64,000 bases of DNA from contig NW_019173984.1 of assembly GCF_001642475.1 (NCBI RefSeq), positions 1 through 64,000 on the forward strand, written 5' to 3'. Origin of the DNA: Fonsecaea monophora (Eukaryota; Ascomycota; Eurotiomycetes; Chaetothyriales; Herpotrichiellaceae). Under the pieces are notes generated by a model, which was not told the DNA's origin, did no database searches, and worked only from the letters and a program-made list of their open reading frames with translations. Shown piece after piece: positions 1 to 9,881 of the stretch (the first letter of the stretch is position 1; every line of letters begins with the position of its first letter). Position numbers and translations under genes: made by a program.

Positions 1-241
1 TAGACTTCGGTATGGTATGCAATACTGGGCCTGATCTTTGTTGTATTACTTTGTTTTGGTATGTATGCAATTGTTACTGTATTATGACACTTTCGCATGT
101 CACACTTGTCCTCTGGTTGTGACCTGTGCCGTGTTCTTGCTGTATGTCGGTTGGACCCGCCTTTGGGTTGTGTGCGTTGTTGTGCGCCTCTGCCCACCGC
201 GCATCCAATCTTTTGTTATTTCCTTGTAAACCAGTGACCTT

Positions 242-243
<2 letters not shown>

Positions 244-284
<41 letters not shown>
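244..284. repeat. Poly(T) homopolymer, 41 bases
   Basis: An uninterrupted run of T on the plus strand. No tandem element or coding relic is recognisable next to it. It may be a slippage tract, or the A-tail end of an old retroposed copy read on the minus strand. Length in an assembly is unreliable for such runs. Confidence 0.95.
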
Positions 285-1040
285 CAAGACGCCATCCATG
301 TCCTACGCAGAATCAAACCCAGTTTCAGTGGAGATGCTGTTGTTCTCGGGTCGGGAAAACCCCCCTTTGTGAAAGAGGGTGGCTTGCCTGATCTCGATCG
401 GATGGTAGAACAAAACAACCCCCGATGCTGTATCTGCTGTGCTGGACCGTGACGCGGGATGAAAGTTCAGTTCGTTTTGACGTCGGACAAAGCCCATTCC
501 TTTCTTCTTTTTTTCTTTTTTTTTCTCCCCAAATGGGGCCTGGATAACTAGGCTAATTGGTTGATTGCGTTCCCTGAGGGGAGAGTCTAGAGGCTGGCTC
601 GTTTAGAAAGCACATAATACTGAGAATGCACAGACAATGGTGATGTGCTGGTGATATCATCCCTTTGCCATTGGGTTCTAGGCCGGCATGAATGGGTGGA
701 CATGATAATACTCCGAAATGATGGCGATCGCCAATAGAGTAACCGAGTAAGCCTTGCGGGCCTAGATCCCCCGTTCCTCCCTCCCTAAAAGTAACTTTTT
801 AGGCGGCTGTGTTTTGCGGCGATTGCGAAGTATCTCGTATCTAGGCGGCTAGGCTCCGGGATCCCCGCCCCCAACTAATTATCCGCAGTAGTTAGGCACA
901 CGCAAGTTACGGCAACGCGTGAATGGTGCGGGCAGTTTCAACGCGCTGGCCTCCTTGCAGTACCGCTGGCGCCAACAAACGAACCTCCGACGTCAACGGA
1001 GGATACCTTACGTTCAGTACTTGTTTTTGACTTCTTTCTG

Positions 1041-1079
1041 ATGGTCTACTCCTGCAGATCTCCTGATATGTCACTTTGA
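1041..1079 (+). promoter_or_regulatory. Short upstream ORF, 12 codons
   Basis: ATG at 1041, stop TGA at 1077-1079, 11 bases before the ATG at 1091. If the transcript starts upstream of 1041, ribosomes must reinitiate or leak past it to reach the Nse6-like protein. The transcription start is not visible. Confidence 0.35.
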
Positions 1080-1090
1080 CGTCGCTCTCC

Positions 1091-3433
1091 ATGTCTGGTT
1101 CGCCGTCCAAGAAGCGCACCACGAAGCCCATCCACGAGTTCTTCAAGCCTTACCTCAAGAGCACTGTTCCCGCCAAACGACCGTCACCCTCGGCCCCAGA
1201 ACGAAAGCGAGAGGAAGCCGAGTCCTCACGCAGAGACGACACCAACAAGGCGACACCTACCACTCCACGGGCAGGAAAGCGGACTACCGATCACTATGCA
1301 ACAAGAACACCCCCCTCAACCGTTCTGTCACCCAAGTCGGCGCCACGCTCGCGCACCTCTCTGTCCATTCGCAGCCGAACCTCGCACTCCAAAGATCCGA
1401 TAGAGCCTCCCTCAACGTACAAAAGGGCCCCCAGATTTGACGCGGTCGCCCTGGAGGAAGAAGAGGATGGTGACACTTCCAAGGGTCAGGCCAATCGCTT
1501 CTCATTCAGCGATTTGACAAGCTCGACCCAAACAGTCGTTAAGGACGGCAAAGTGATTGAGGTCCTCGACTCGGACGAAGACGACAAGGACTCGTTGGAG
1601 TCGCTTGAGGATTTGTTTCGGAGGAGACAAGACGGCCGCAGAACGTCGCTGTCGTCCATCCTAGAAGCTGAGGCCAAAGCCGAGGCCGAGCGGATCAGGA
1701 TGCTGAATCTATTCACGTCGGGTCGGTCAGTTCCCTTGGTTGGTAGTGCCAAAATACGGGCTCTGCGGGCGAAAGAAATGGCACACAAATTCGACATTTC
1801 GAGCCTGATGGACGATCACTTCAATGATAAAGAAGTGGAGAGCAAGGTCTCGGCAGCCCGAGCAGACTTCGAGGCAGCTGCTCAGGCCGCGAGTGGGGAG
1901 GGCAACCTCAGACTCGACAGGACGCTTCTAGCGGCCGTTGCGACCACGGACGATGATGAACAGAAAGTCGCGAGACTAATGGACGCCCTCGACCGCACGG
2001 AAGCTCTGGCATCTGAGCCAGTCTTCTTGGTCTTCGGAGTCAAAGGGTTGAATGACTGGCACGATCAAGATCCGTATAAAGAAGCCTTCCCCAAACATGC
2101 GATTCCAGAGCACCTCTGGCGAGAGGGCGATGACGATTCTAGGTCAAGAGCCTATGTGTCCGGCTACATGGCTGACCTCGCGGCAAGAGGCCTGATTTCG
2201 GACGATGTATTGAACTGGACCTATGAAAACGTCATATCTGAGCCACAAGACGACCTAAGACAAGCGTATATCCAATGCTTGAAAATTGCGAGCCCGTCCT
2301 GGACAAGGTCCAATATCAACTCACAGGCCGTCACGAATGTCTTCCGGGTGCTAGGGGCGGATGACACCAGTCTTCTGCCTCTCATTGAGATCAAGCGCAG
2401 GCATAGACTCTTGAAGGAGCCCGTGCGACGCGACCCAAAGTACCTTCTTGCCCTCCTGGATCTCTATCATTCCATCTGTGCGGACATGGACCTTTCGACA
2501 CTGAGCAATCTGACTTCTGTCGTCTGTCGGCTTGCGATCGACAGCGAGCTGACCAGCGACGGACGAATCTCTTCGAGTATTGAGGCGATGCTGGAGAGAC
2601 TTCTATCACTTCCTGATGTGGGAACGAGGTCTTTTCTTGCCGATCGAGTCGTATCTGACATGGGTCAATATTTGAAAGATGCTACTTTGCAAGCACAATT
2701 ACTCTCTCATATCTTACCTACTTCGCCTACCGCATTGCAGGTACGCATCCTTCTTTCGCAGATCTTTCTTCTTGGTTTCGACAAAATAAAAGGAACTGGA
2801 TCCAGCGCCCCCAAGATTTCACTCCAAAGGCTAGCTGAGCACGTATCCAAATCCCCCGACTTTGATACACGGCGGCGGAAAGATCCGAGCAAGATAAACT
2901 ACGCTGCCCTCCGCGCGCGCACTCACATTCTCGACATTGCCATCTCGGACGGCGGTCGACCGGCAGAATTTGCCTCTCGCGCGGATGAAGCCTCGTTCAA
3001 CAAATCCGTTGATCATCTCGCCAACGCCGTGGAAGCGACCCTCGTCGCCATCATCGACACTGGCGCCTCACACATGACCCGTACAGAGTGCAAGGACGTT
3101 TTGCACGCACTATATTGGCGGTTACTGTACAGTGTGCGGACGGAGTCGAGGCCCAAGAGACACATCTTTGACGGGAAGGCGGGCAAACTGAGGGACGCCG
3201 AGGAACTCAGGGTCGAAGAGCGAGGCAAGGACTTTATGAGCCGCTTTCTAGAGAAGACCAAAAAGAAACAGCGAGAATGGGACAAGACAGCCGAGAAGAC
3301 CACGTCCAGGGAGGATGGAGAAATGTCTCCTAGGAAAAACGGGAGATCACTCCCTTCCACTTCTCCCCCGACTTCTGACGAGCCTTCAGAGACCGAGAAG
3401 TCGATCCGCAGGCAACTGGGCCTGGACGACTGA
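1091..3433 (+). CDS. Probable Smc5/6 complex-associated (CANIN/Nse6-like) protein
   Basis: Single-exon gene of 780 aa; the first ATG of the long frame is at 1091. The N-terminal ~200 residues are basic, Ser/Pro-rich and probably disordered. They carry a PCNA-box-like TKPIHEFF at residues 11-18 and a textbook SUMO-interaction motif, VIEVL followed by DSDEDD, from residue 155. The C-terminal two thirds are helical and largely charged, ending in a K/R/E-rich tail. This layout recalls fungal proteins with the CANIN domain (coiled-coil SMC6 and NSE5 interacting), relatives of Nse6/SLF2 that load Smc5/6 on damaged chromatin. That assignment is from memory of the family; the two short motifs are seen directly. 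Alternative: another unnamed nuclear SUMO/PCNA-binding repair protein. Confidence 0.5.
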   Translation: MSGSPSKKRTTKPIHEFFKPYLKSTVPAKRPSPSAPERKREEAESSRRDDTNKATPTTPRAGKRTTDHYATRTPPSTVLSPKSAPRSRTSLSIRSRTSHSKDPIEPPSTYKRAPRFDAVALEEEEDGDTSKGQANRFSFSDLTSSTQTVVKDGKVIEVLDSDEDDKDSLESLEDLFRRRQDGRRTSLSSILEAEAKAEAERIRMLNLFTSGRSVPLVGSAKIRALRAKEMAHKFDISSLMDDHFNDKEVESKVSAARADFEAAAQAASGEGNLRLDRTLLAAVATTDDDEQKVARLMDALDRTEALASEPVFLVFGVKGLNDWHDQDPYKEAFPKHAIPEHLWREGDDDSRSRAYVSGYMADLAARGLISDDVLNWTYENVISEPQDDLRQAYIQCLKIASPSWTRSNINSQAVTNVFRVLGADDTSLLPLIEIKRRHRLLKEPVRRDPKYLLALLDLYHSICADMDLSTLSNLTSVVCRLAIDSELTSDGRISSSIEAMLERLLSLPDVGTRSFLADRVVSDMGQYLKDATLQAQLLSHILPTSPTALQVRILLSQIFLLGFDKIKGTGSSAPKISLQRLAEHVSKSPDFDTRRRKDPSKINYAALRARTHILDIAISDGGRPAEFASRADEASFNKSVDHLANAVEATLVAIIDTGASHMTRTECKDVLHALYWRLLYSVRTESRPKRHIFDGKAGKLRDAEELRVEERGKDFMSRFLEKTKKKQREWDKTAEKTTSREDGEMSPRKNGRSLPSTSPPTSDEPSETEKSIRRQLGLDD

Positions 3434-4137
3434 AGAAATCCAGCTTCGGGCCTTCAGCTTCCGACCCCTGCAGTCGAAGGAGTATCACGTTTCATGGCTC
3501 GCGGCTCACGGCTCAAGCCAGGCATTAGTTGTCAGTCAGTCCCTGCCCTCCCTGTGATGGATGCATGGAGTTTTGAAATGGTCGTGTCAAGTTTTACTAT
3601 TGAGCAAGGCGTCGGTCGAGGGTGTGGTGTATTATTATCAGGTATTACACGCATGGGCATAGGCATGGGCATAGGTATGGGCATAGGCTTAGGAAGGATA
3701 AATGGATGGATGGATGGATGGGATAGAACCAGGGTTTAACGATTGATGATGCCGCCGCCGCCGCCGCTACCGCCGTCTTTGGCTAAAACGGATTCTGAAT
3801 AGATGAGATATGCAGTTCACGGATGAGACGGTTCTACAGGGAAAGAAGTTTGACTTTGAACCTCGTACTGAGGGAAAAAGAAAGCTCTTCAATACGCTCG
3901 CATTGTATTTCGCCCGTCAATCCCAACCGTACATACCCAGTAGTGATAACCCACCTCCCTTACTGTCTACTGTGCGTGGCGATGCTGTCGCCTCCAATGC
4001 GAAGTCTATCACAACTGCCCCGTCGTGCATGTGGAACACGCTGATACCCTGCTGCAACGGGTGCAGACACCTTGCGACAACAGAAACGTCTCCATTTAGA
4101 ACATAACCCTGCTGCTATTGCATCCAGGCCTTGCCTT
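3434..4137. other. Convergent intergenic region
   Basis: Lies between the ends of two converging genes, so it should hold both 3' UTRs. It contains three simple repeats (3652-3687, 3702-3722, 3751-3766). A 98-codon open frame at 3810-4106 shows no recognisable protein features. Confidence 0.6.
3652..3687. repeat. 12-bp tandem repeat, three copies
   Basis: Three units of CATGGGCATAGG, the third differing at its first base, followed by a degenerate half unit. A separate ATGG tetranucleotide repeat (3702-3722) and a GCC trinucleotide run (3751-3766) follow within 65 bp. All lie in the probable 3' UTR of the upstream gene. Confidence 0.9.
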
Positions 4138-4937
4138 TCAGTCGTGGAACTTCCGGTTCTCGTTCTCGCCGAATAGAGTCGCTCTGATGCTGGGAAGCGC
4201 CTCGGTCTCGAGCATGTGCAGTCTCTCTTCGAGAGTGTTGTTCAGTTCGATCTTGCCGGCACCACCAAGGAGAAAGACACCGCCCGCCCTGTACATGCAC
4301 GTTAGTCAAAGAAATAGCCTCCGTGGCCGGGGAAACGTACGAGTCATCTGGTAGCCATTCCTTCTCGTCCACTACAGTCTGGACCTCACTCCCCATGTTC
4401 TCCTTATACTCTGCCGCGGCCTTCTTCGCAGCACTTTGCACCTTGTCTTTATCTGCCTTCCGACACCGCAAGATCACCTTCTTCTCGCAGAGCATATACA
4501 GACCCTCCAGAATCAGCCCTTTCAGCACTTCCTCGTAGTTCTTGCTCTTGGCCCCTGCGTCTGCCAGCTTCTTTCTTGCTTCCTCGAACAACTTATCCAG
4601 CAGCTCCTGACGGGCAGAGAGAACCTTTATCCTTGTCTTGTTGGCCATGGTGGAGCGAGTGATTTGCTGGGACATGGATGCCTGTTTGAACTTCTTCTCA
4701 TACTGGGTATCAATCGCGGCAATCTCCTCGCGGACCAATTTCGACTTCTCAATAGCGAATTCCTCGTCCGCTTTCAATTGGATCTCCCGGGCTTTTTCGA
4801 GGGCTTCTTGACGGATGAACGCTGTCATCTTCTTGAGCTCGGCGGCGACCTGCGACCTTGGTTACTAGCTGTGGAGGGGCATATCGGGGTGGGAGCAAAG
4901 AGCATACCTGGTCGTCCGAGAGTGCGTGAGACGACAT
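4138..4937 (-). CDS. vma4: V-type proton ATPase subunit E
   Basis: Peripheral-stalk subunit E of the V1 sector, which holds the catalytic head static while the vacuolar H+ pump turns. Three exons on the minus strand: 4908-4937, 4341-4849 and 4138-4288; introns 4850-4907 (58 bp) and 4289-4340 (52 bp) have GT..AG ends. The product is 229 aa, the usual family length. The 10-codon first exon encodes MSSHALSDDQ, continuing VAAELKKM as in other subunit E proteins. A long charged coiled coil (KAREIQLKADEEF, MSQQITRS) leads to the globular C-terminal half, which ends GGAGKIELNNTLEERL and FGENENRKF. Divergent from the NIPA transporter gene, sharing a 646-bp promoter region. Confidence 0.95.
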
Positions 4938-5583
4938 GATGGCGGCTGATGTAGGTGTATTATTTGCTGAAGTGAGAAGTAGAGAGTTATTGGGTGTTGA
5001 TTCGAGGATAGATGTAGTGTCAGCAGTTGTTATCGCAACCTGGTGCTGTTCGTGTCTATATCGTTGTTGAGGAGTATGCGGATGGGATAGAAGGGACTGG
5101 AGCTGGCGTTCCTGCAGACAAGCTCGGTTCAACAATTTGCCGTGAATTAGAGCTCCGTCGAGAGGATTGAGATGGTACTAGAGCAACACGAGAGGTTCAC
5201 TTCCAGATGGTCAATGCAAGGCTGTAGCAGCAGGTAGCTACCAAGTTGCTGGTGGAGAGTAGTGAGCCTTGTGAGCTCTGGTGTGGACGGCGATGGCACC
5301 CGCGGCCAAGTGATCACCGCGAAGGAGCGAATCGGTGACTTCATCCACCGCCAGAAGAGGCCCTCGTGGCCCTGCGTCCTGCGCCGCCCTCCTCCTCGCT
5401 TCCACCTCACAACATCCATACTGTCTCTTATTCTCCACGACGGCCGCCCTATAACGATGAACATTCCCAACCGCTGAATCACCATCCCTACCACTTCTCA
5501 TGCACAGAAGCCCAAGATGAGTGGCTCAGTTGAGCTGCCCTCACGAATGCGCTTCTGCCCATTTCCTGCTTCGCTTGACCGCC
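4938..5583. promoter_or_regulatory. Divergent promoter region of vma4 and the NIPA-like gene
   Basis: 646 bp between the two start codons. No clear TATA box is evident. The right part holds an upstream ORF (5517-5600) that overlaps the NIPA start. Confidence 0.6.
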
Positions 5584-7360
5584 ATGGGCCAACTCGGTGA
5601 CATCTCGCCTCAGGGCACTATTGCTGTACGCCCCTCCTATCCTTTCCTCCTGTCCTGGCTGACCTCCAAGTTAGATCGGAATATTTGTCGGCCTCTTATC
5701 CACCTCCGTCCAAAGCCTGGGTTTGACCCTCCAGCGAAAGTCACACCTCATCGAAGATGCGAAGGATCACTCCGAGCCGCGGATTCCTCCCTATAAGAGA
5801 CGGCGATGGCAGTTAGGCATGTTGATGTTCATCGTGTCCAATCTGGTGGGCAGCACCATTCAGATCACCACGCTGCCTTTACCCGTGCTCTCGACGTTAC
5901 AGGCTTCTGGGCTTGTGTTCAACACCGCGTTCGCCACGCTTTTGCTGGGCGAACCCTTTACCCATTTCTCTTTCGTGGGCACAATCCTTACGTGTTCGGG
6001 TGCAGGTTTGATAGCCACGTTCGGAGCCATTGGCGAACCGGCGCATAACCTGCATCAACTGCTCGTTCTCCTCGGCAAGTGGAATTTCATCGTCTGGATG
6101 GTCGGTACAATGTTGGTGGTCGTGGCCACCATCCTGTTCGCTCATGTCTTGAAGATGTGGTCGTCTCATAAGCGAATCGTGGAAAGTCTGCCAAAGAGCG
6201 AAAGGCCTCGAGAAGGATCCAACAGTACCGACCGCCCTCGGATGCTCTCTCGGTCTTTCACCGCTCAACTACCTCAACCGCTGAGACTACGTGTCAGTCG
6301 TCTGCGGTTAGCCCGCGGCCTGTCCTATGCTCTGATATCTGGTATTTTGTCTGCACATTCTCTTCTTGTCGCCAAATCGGCGGTGGAGCTCCTTGTCCGG
6401 ACCATTGTCGACCATAAAAACCAGTTCGATCGATTCCAGTCGTGGCTCATACTGGTCGCGCTACTATTCTTTGCCTTGACGCAGTTATATTACTTGCACC
6501 TTGGTCTTCGACTATGCAGTACTAGCGTTTTATACCCATTCGTGTTTTGCATTTACAACATCATTGCAATTCTAGACGGCCTGATTTATTTCCAACAAGG
6601 ATCGAGATTGAGTTCTCTTCATGCGGGGCTGGTGGCGTTGGGTACTGTTATACTTCTTTCTGGAGTCCTGGCATTGTCTTGGAGATTGGATGATACGACA
6701 CCTGCAGAGGCGCCATATCAGTCGCCCTCTCCACGAACTCCGCTTACACCAGGAATGGGAATATTGCGGTCGCCCGTGGACGAAAGAGCGCCTCTGCTAT
6801 CAACAGGACGAGCTAGAAGCCACACGACTGGTTCACGACGATCAGCCGATGAGCAGGCACAGCTAGCTGTTAGCCGTGCTCGCCCGCCCGCGCTTTCAGT
6901 TCATGCGCCGCCCGATACCGACACAGAAGGGATCTGGGCAGAGTTAGACGACCAGGAGCGGCAGGATGACTACCTGGCGTCGCTACCTCGAACGCCGTCT
7001 CCTTTCCTGACCCATAACTTCAAGACACGTCAAAGAGGCGACTCGGTCTCATCGCAGGCTATTTCGACGGGAAGCGGGCGCGACTCGGACTCTTCAAGAG
7101 CGGTTCCGACGAAAGATCAAAATATATCCTCGCAAGGGGCAAAGAATGTCCATCGGAGGCGAAGCAGTGCCCCAGGAACTGGTGGTCGCGAGACCACTCA
7201 GTCTGGCCTTCATACTCGTCACAGAAGTACATCCATTCGCTTTGCCGACGACACAAGCCGGGAAGCCGATGGGAACGACCAAGATCAAGCTGGACGACAG
7301 CCTGTTCGTAGTCGATATGATTACGGGGCCACAGAAGACAAGGCAGAACACGGGCTCTGA
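5584..7360 (+). CDS. NIPA-type magnesium transporter (DUF803 family)
   Basis: Predicted multi-pass membrane carrier of the NIPA/DUF803 family, which moves Mg2+ and belongs to the drug/metabolite transporter fold. Two exons, 5584-5625 and 5675-7360, with a 49-bp intron containing a CTGAC branch and TTAG acceptor; 575 aa. The start ATG at 5584 sits in a strong context (CCGCCATGG) and gives MGQLGDISPQGTIA, matching the family N-terminus; splicing adds IGIFVGLLSTSVQSLGLTLQRKSH. About eight to nine hydrophobic segments fill residues ~15-345, including TLQASGLVFN and GLIATFGAIGEP. The last ~220 residues are a polar Ser/Arg-rich cytosolic tail. An ORF starting at 5517 overlaps the start codon out of frame, suggesting translational control. 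Confidence 0.85.
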
Positions 7361-8368
7361 CCAGGAAGCAGCTTCGAATGTGTCCACGGTTCCCGGGACT
7401 GAGTGAGTGTGCACCTGGCCGGACACAGGAAGGGCAACTACAGAAACAAAGCGCCACCACCAATGTGATACATTTTGCTTCAGATATAGATGCCTCGAGG
7501 TCGACGAAATCTGATTTGGAGCGTTTTACGTGTTTCCATTAACGGCCGTATAGAACCATGAAACTCAAGACCCAAAAGGGGGTTTTCCCTCTGTCTTTGA
7601 TCCCGTAGTGACCGGAGATCTACCTATCACTTCCCTTTTCTTCTTTCTTCCTTCCTTCCTCCTTCCCTCTTCCAAACAATCCATCGTGTTTTGCAGCTAT
7701 GCAAAACCACATGTGTTGAAGCGTTTCCCAGTCGTGAGAACGAGGGAGAACAAGATAACAGGACAGCGGGACAGCGGGACAGAGCTGGGCTGTCAACGAG
7801 GCGAGTTCCTGGACATTGCCAGATCTTGCGCTTTTCTCTTGACCCTCTCACTCCCAGGAGGTGGAAAAGAAGGGAGAGCGAGCCGGTGTGTGATCGCCAT
7901 CCTCTCCAGAACCAGCTGAGAGTGTGTGAACAGTGCGTGGCCATTTAGCCTAGACCGCGAGATTTCATCATGCTTGATTCCAAGCCTCGTGAGAGGTGTA
8001 GTAGAGCAAGATGTCTCTGGGGGGTATAGCGGCCACCGCGTCACATCGCCATTCTCGTGTTGTACATGAGAGGCTGCGCATATTATGTCAACGGCGGCTA
8101 TATATGGTTGCGCACATATGGTGGCCACGCCAGGAGGGGCCTCGAGTCTCTCGCATTATTGTGGTGCAGGGTTCACTTCGCATTCTTTTTGGGCACCTTC
8201 GTTGCGCTCGTTGTGCGAACCGAGACCGCACTTGTCGTCAAGTCACTCGACGAAAGCCATAGTCCCGACCCATTCTGGACTTGCCCTGGTCACAACTTAG
8301 AGGCGGATAAGTAATGCGGTCTCGTGTCGTATCTCAGCTCCTCCATATTGCACTCAAATGGCCAGAAT
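7361..8368. other. Convergent intergenic region, ~1.0 kb
   Basis: Lies between the 3' ends of the NIPA-like gene and a minus-strand hypothetical. It contains a polypyrimidine tract (7625-7675) built on CCTT repeats. Several overlapping frames of 60-110 codons show no conserved features. Nothing else is supported. Confidence 0.5.
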
Positions 8369-9352
8369 TCAGCCATCCTTCCTTACCGGCACAGGGCTGT
8401 CCGTCATGCCTGTCCGGTCCGTGGCCTCTCCTTCAGTATCACTGCCTCCCGTCTCGTTGGCATCGTCCGAGTCCTCGCTCGACTCGTCCCAAATCTCTCT
8501 GCTCTCCCGTTCCACTCGTCTCATGGCACCTGCGACCTCGTCGAGTTTGCTCACTACGTCCAGTACGCCCTTGTTGACCTGCGAGAAGTAACGATCATTG
8601 GCCTCGCGTCGCTTCCTTGCGAGTTGAAGGTCACGCTCTGTTTCTTCTTCGAGGTTCTTGTCATTCGTAAATGCGCTAGGCTTCCCGTCTGGAGACGCGC
8701 CATCCTTGCCTGTCGCAGGCGAGGCCGTCGTGCCGGTTCCAGGGCCTGTCCCCTTTGGTCGTTGAGTGGCCGCCGTTGCAGAGGTCTTGCTGTCCAACGT
8801 TGCGCTCAGATTCGACTCTTTCTGCGAAACAATATCAAAGTCATGGTCTAGCGATTCATCCGCCTCAATCTTCGCCCATGTCTGCGCAAGAGATAGTTGG
8901 GCAGTCCGCAATTCTTCCAATGCTCGCAAATGAGACGACCCAAACACGTGGGAAGTGTTCATGGCCGAGATCTCTACGTCTGCAAGGGTCCTTTGCATTT
9001 CTGCCCAGAGCTGTTCGGCGCGCTGATCATCCTCATCTGTGCCTGCGGTAGGCCGACGCAGCTGGGAGGGGGAGGTGCCGGAGAAGGATGAAGCAGGAGG
9101 CACTCGAGACGGACGGATGATCTTTCGCTGCCCATGTTGGGCACTGCCTTCGGCCTCGGCGGGAGGACGATCAGTCGGGAGAACGAGGGATATATGCGAC
9201 GCATTCTTAGACGGAGGGCCTTGGAACAGGGCTGGAGGAGGAAGGCGGTGCGTGGTCGTTCGAGTGGTGGTGGTTGTGAGCTTGGGTCGTTCAGCACTGG
9301 GCGTTGCGGAGGGAACTTCAAGTTGTCCCGGTTTTCCTGCGCTAGATGCCAT
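8369..9352 (-). CDS. Conserved fungal hypothetical protein
   Basis: Single exon, 327 aa, starting MASSAGKPGQ at 9352. I do not recognise a named family. The first ~110 residues are Thr/Pro/Ser-rich and probably disordered (containing FQGPPSKNASHISL). Then comes a helical block (AEQLWAEMQRTLADVEISAMN, followed by HVFGSSHLRALEELRTAQLS) that looks like a conserved coiled-coil core. A low-complexity Gly/Thr linker, a second charged helix (ETERDLQLARKRREANDRYF and beyond) and a very acidic C-terminus follow. No signal peptide or membrane segment. It shares a 529-bp divergent promoter with the S23 ribosomal protein gene. Probably cytosolic or nuclear; function unknown. Confidence 0.75.
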   Translation of the reverse strand: MASSAGKPGQLEVPSATPSAERPKLTTTTTRTTTHRLPPPALFQGPPSKNASHISLVLPTDRPPAEAEGSAQHGQRKIIRPSRVPPASSFSGTSPSQLRRPTAGTDEDDQRAEQLWAEMQRTLADVEISAMNTSHVFGSSHLRALEELRTAQLSLAQTWAKIEADESLDHDFDIVSQKESNLSATLDSKTSATAATQRPKGTGPGTGTTASPATGKDGASPDGKPSAFTNDKNLEEETERDLQLARKRREANDRYFSQVNKGVLDVVSKLDEVAGAMRRVERESREIWDESSEDSDDANETGGSDTEGEATDRTGMTDSPVPVRKDG

Positions 9353-9881
9353 GACTGTGTAGGGATGATTGGCAGAGAGCCGTGCCCTCGCCGCTACTGT
9401 AGAGGCTATATGTCAGTTGACATGAAAATGATCAGCCAAACATCGTGTATAAGACTGACGAAGATGGGTACAGACGGTCTGCCGAGAACTTGCACGAGGC
9501 TGAAAGTCGAGGTGGGGAACAGGACAACTGCGCACGAGAGCAATTTCGCTCCACCGTACAGGACTTACTGCCAGTTCTCACCGCCTTTCACTCTTGGCAA
9601 AGCGCACCAAACTTTCTTGCGAATTCTCAATATCACCGTCGCTTGATCCACGATTCCTCAGCACCCGTCCACCTCACCCGTTTTATCGATCGTCTGCTTG
9701 TCACATCAGCCAGTACGTACAATCTCCTACACCCCGTCATTGCAGAGACCACGACGATGCACAAGAAATCTCTGTGCAATAGCGCTTTTCCCCTTCGCCC
9801 CAGCCAGCACCTGAAGAACCCAAAATCGTTCTGCATTTTAATCACGAATCCCTAGAAAGCTAACCCATCTTGCCTTCAGAA
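9353..9881. promoter_or_regulatory. Divergent promoter region with S23 leader
   Basis: 529 bp between the start codons of the minus-strand hypothetical and rps23. The right third contains a probable 5'-UTR intron of rps23 (9713-9879). Confidence 0.55.
9713..9879 (+). other. Predicted 5'-UTR intron of rps23
   Basis: A GTACGT donor at 9713, a GCTAAC branch-like site near 9859-9864 and a pyrimidine-rich CCTTCAG acceptor ending at 9879 lie two bases before the start codon. Fungal ribosomal protein genes often carry such leader introns. The acceptor side is strong; the donor choice is less certain. Confidence 0.5.

Larger units (their letters stand above)
1..1090. other. Gene-free left flank
   Basis: No open frame here resembles a protein. 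The stretch holds a 41-base T run (244-284), a T/C-rich patch around 500-530 and, at its right end, the presumed promoter and leader of the plus-strand gene starting at 1091. A 12-codon upstream ORF (1041-1079) ends 11 bases before that start. Confidence 0.6.

Noticed and set aside
2738..2762. GTACGC..CGCAG as an intron within the Nse6-like gene
   Set aside because: Only ~21 bp, too short to splice; the frame is continuous through it.
3810..4106. 98-codon frame in the convergent region after the Nse6-like gene
   Set aside because: Sits where two 3' UTRs should be and shows no conserved sequence.
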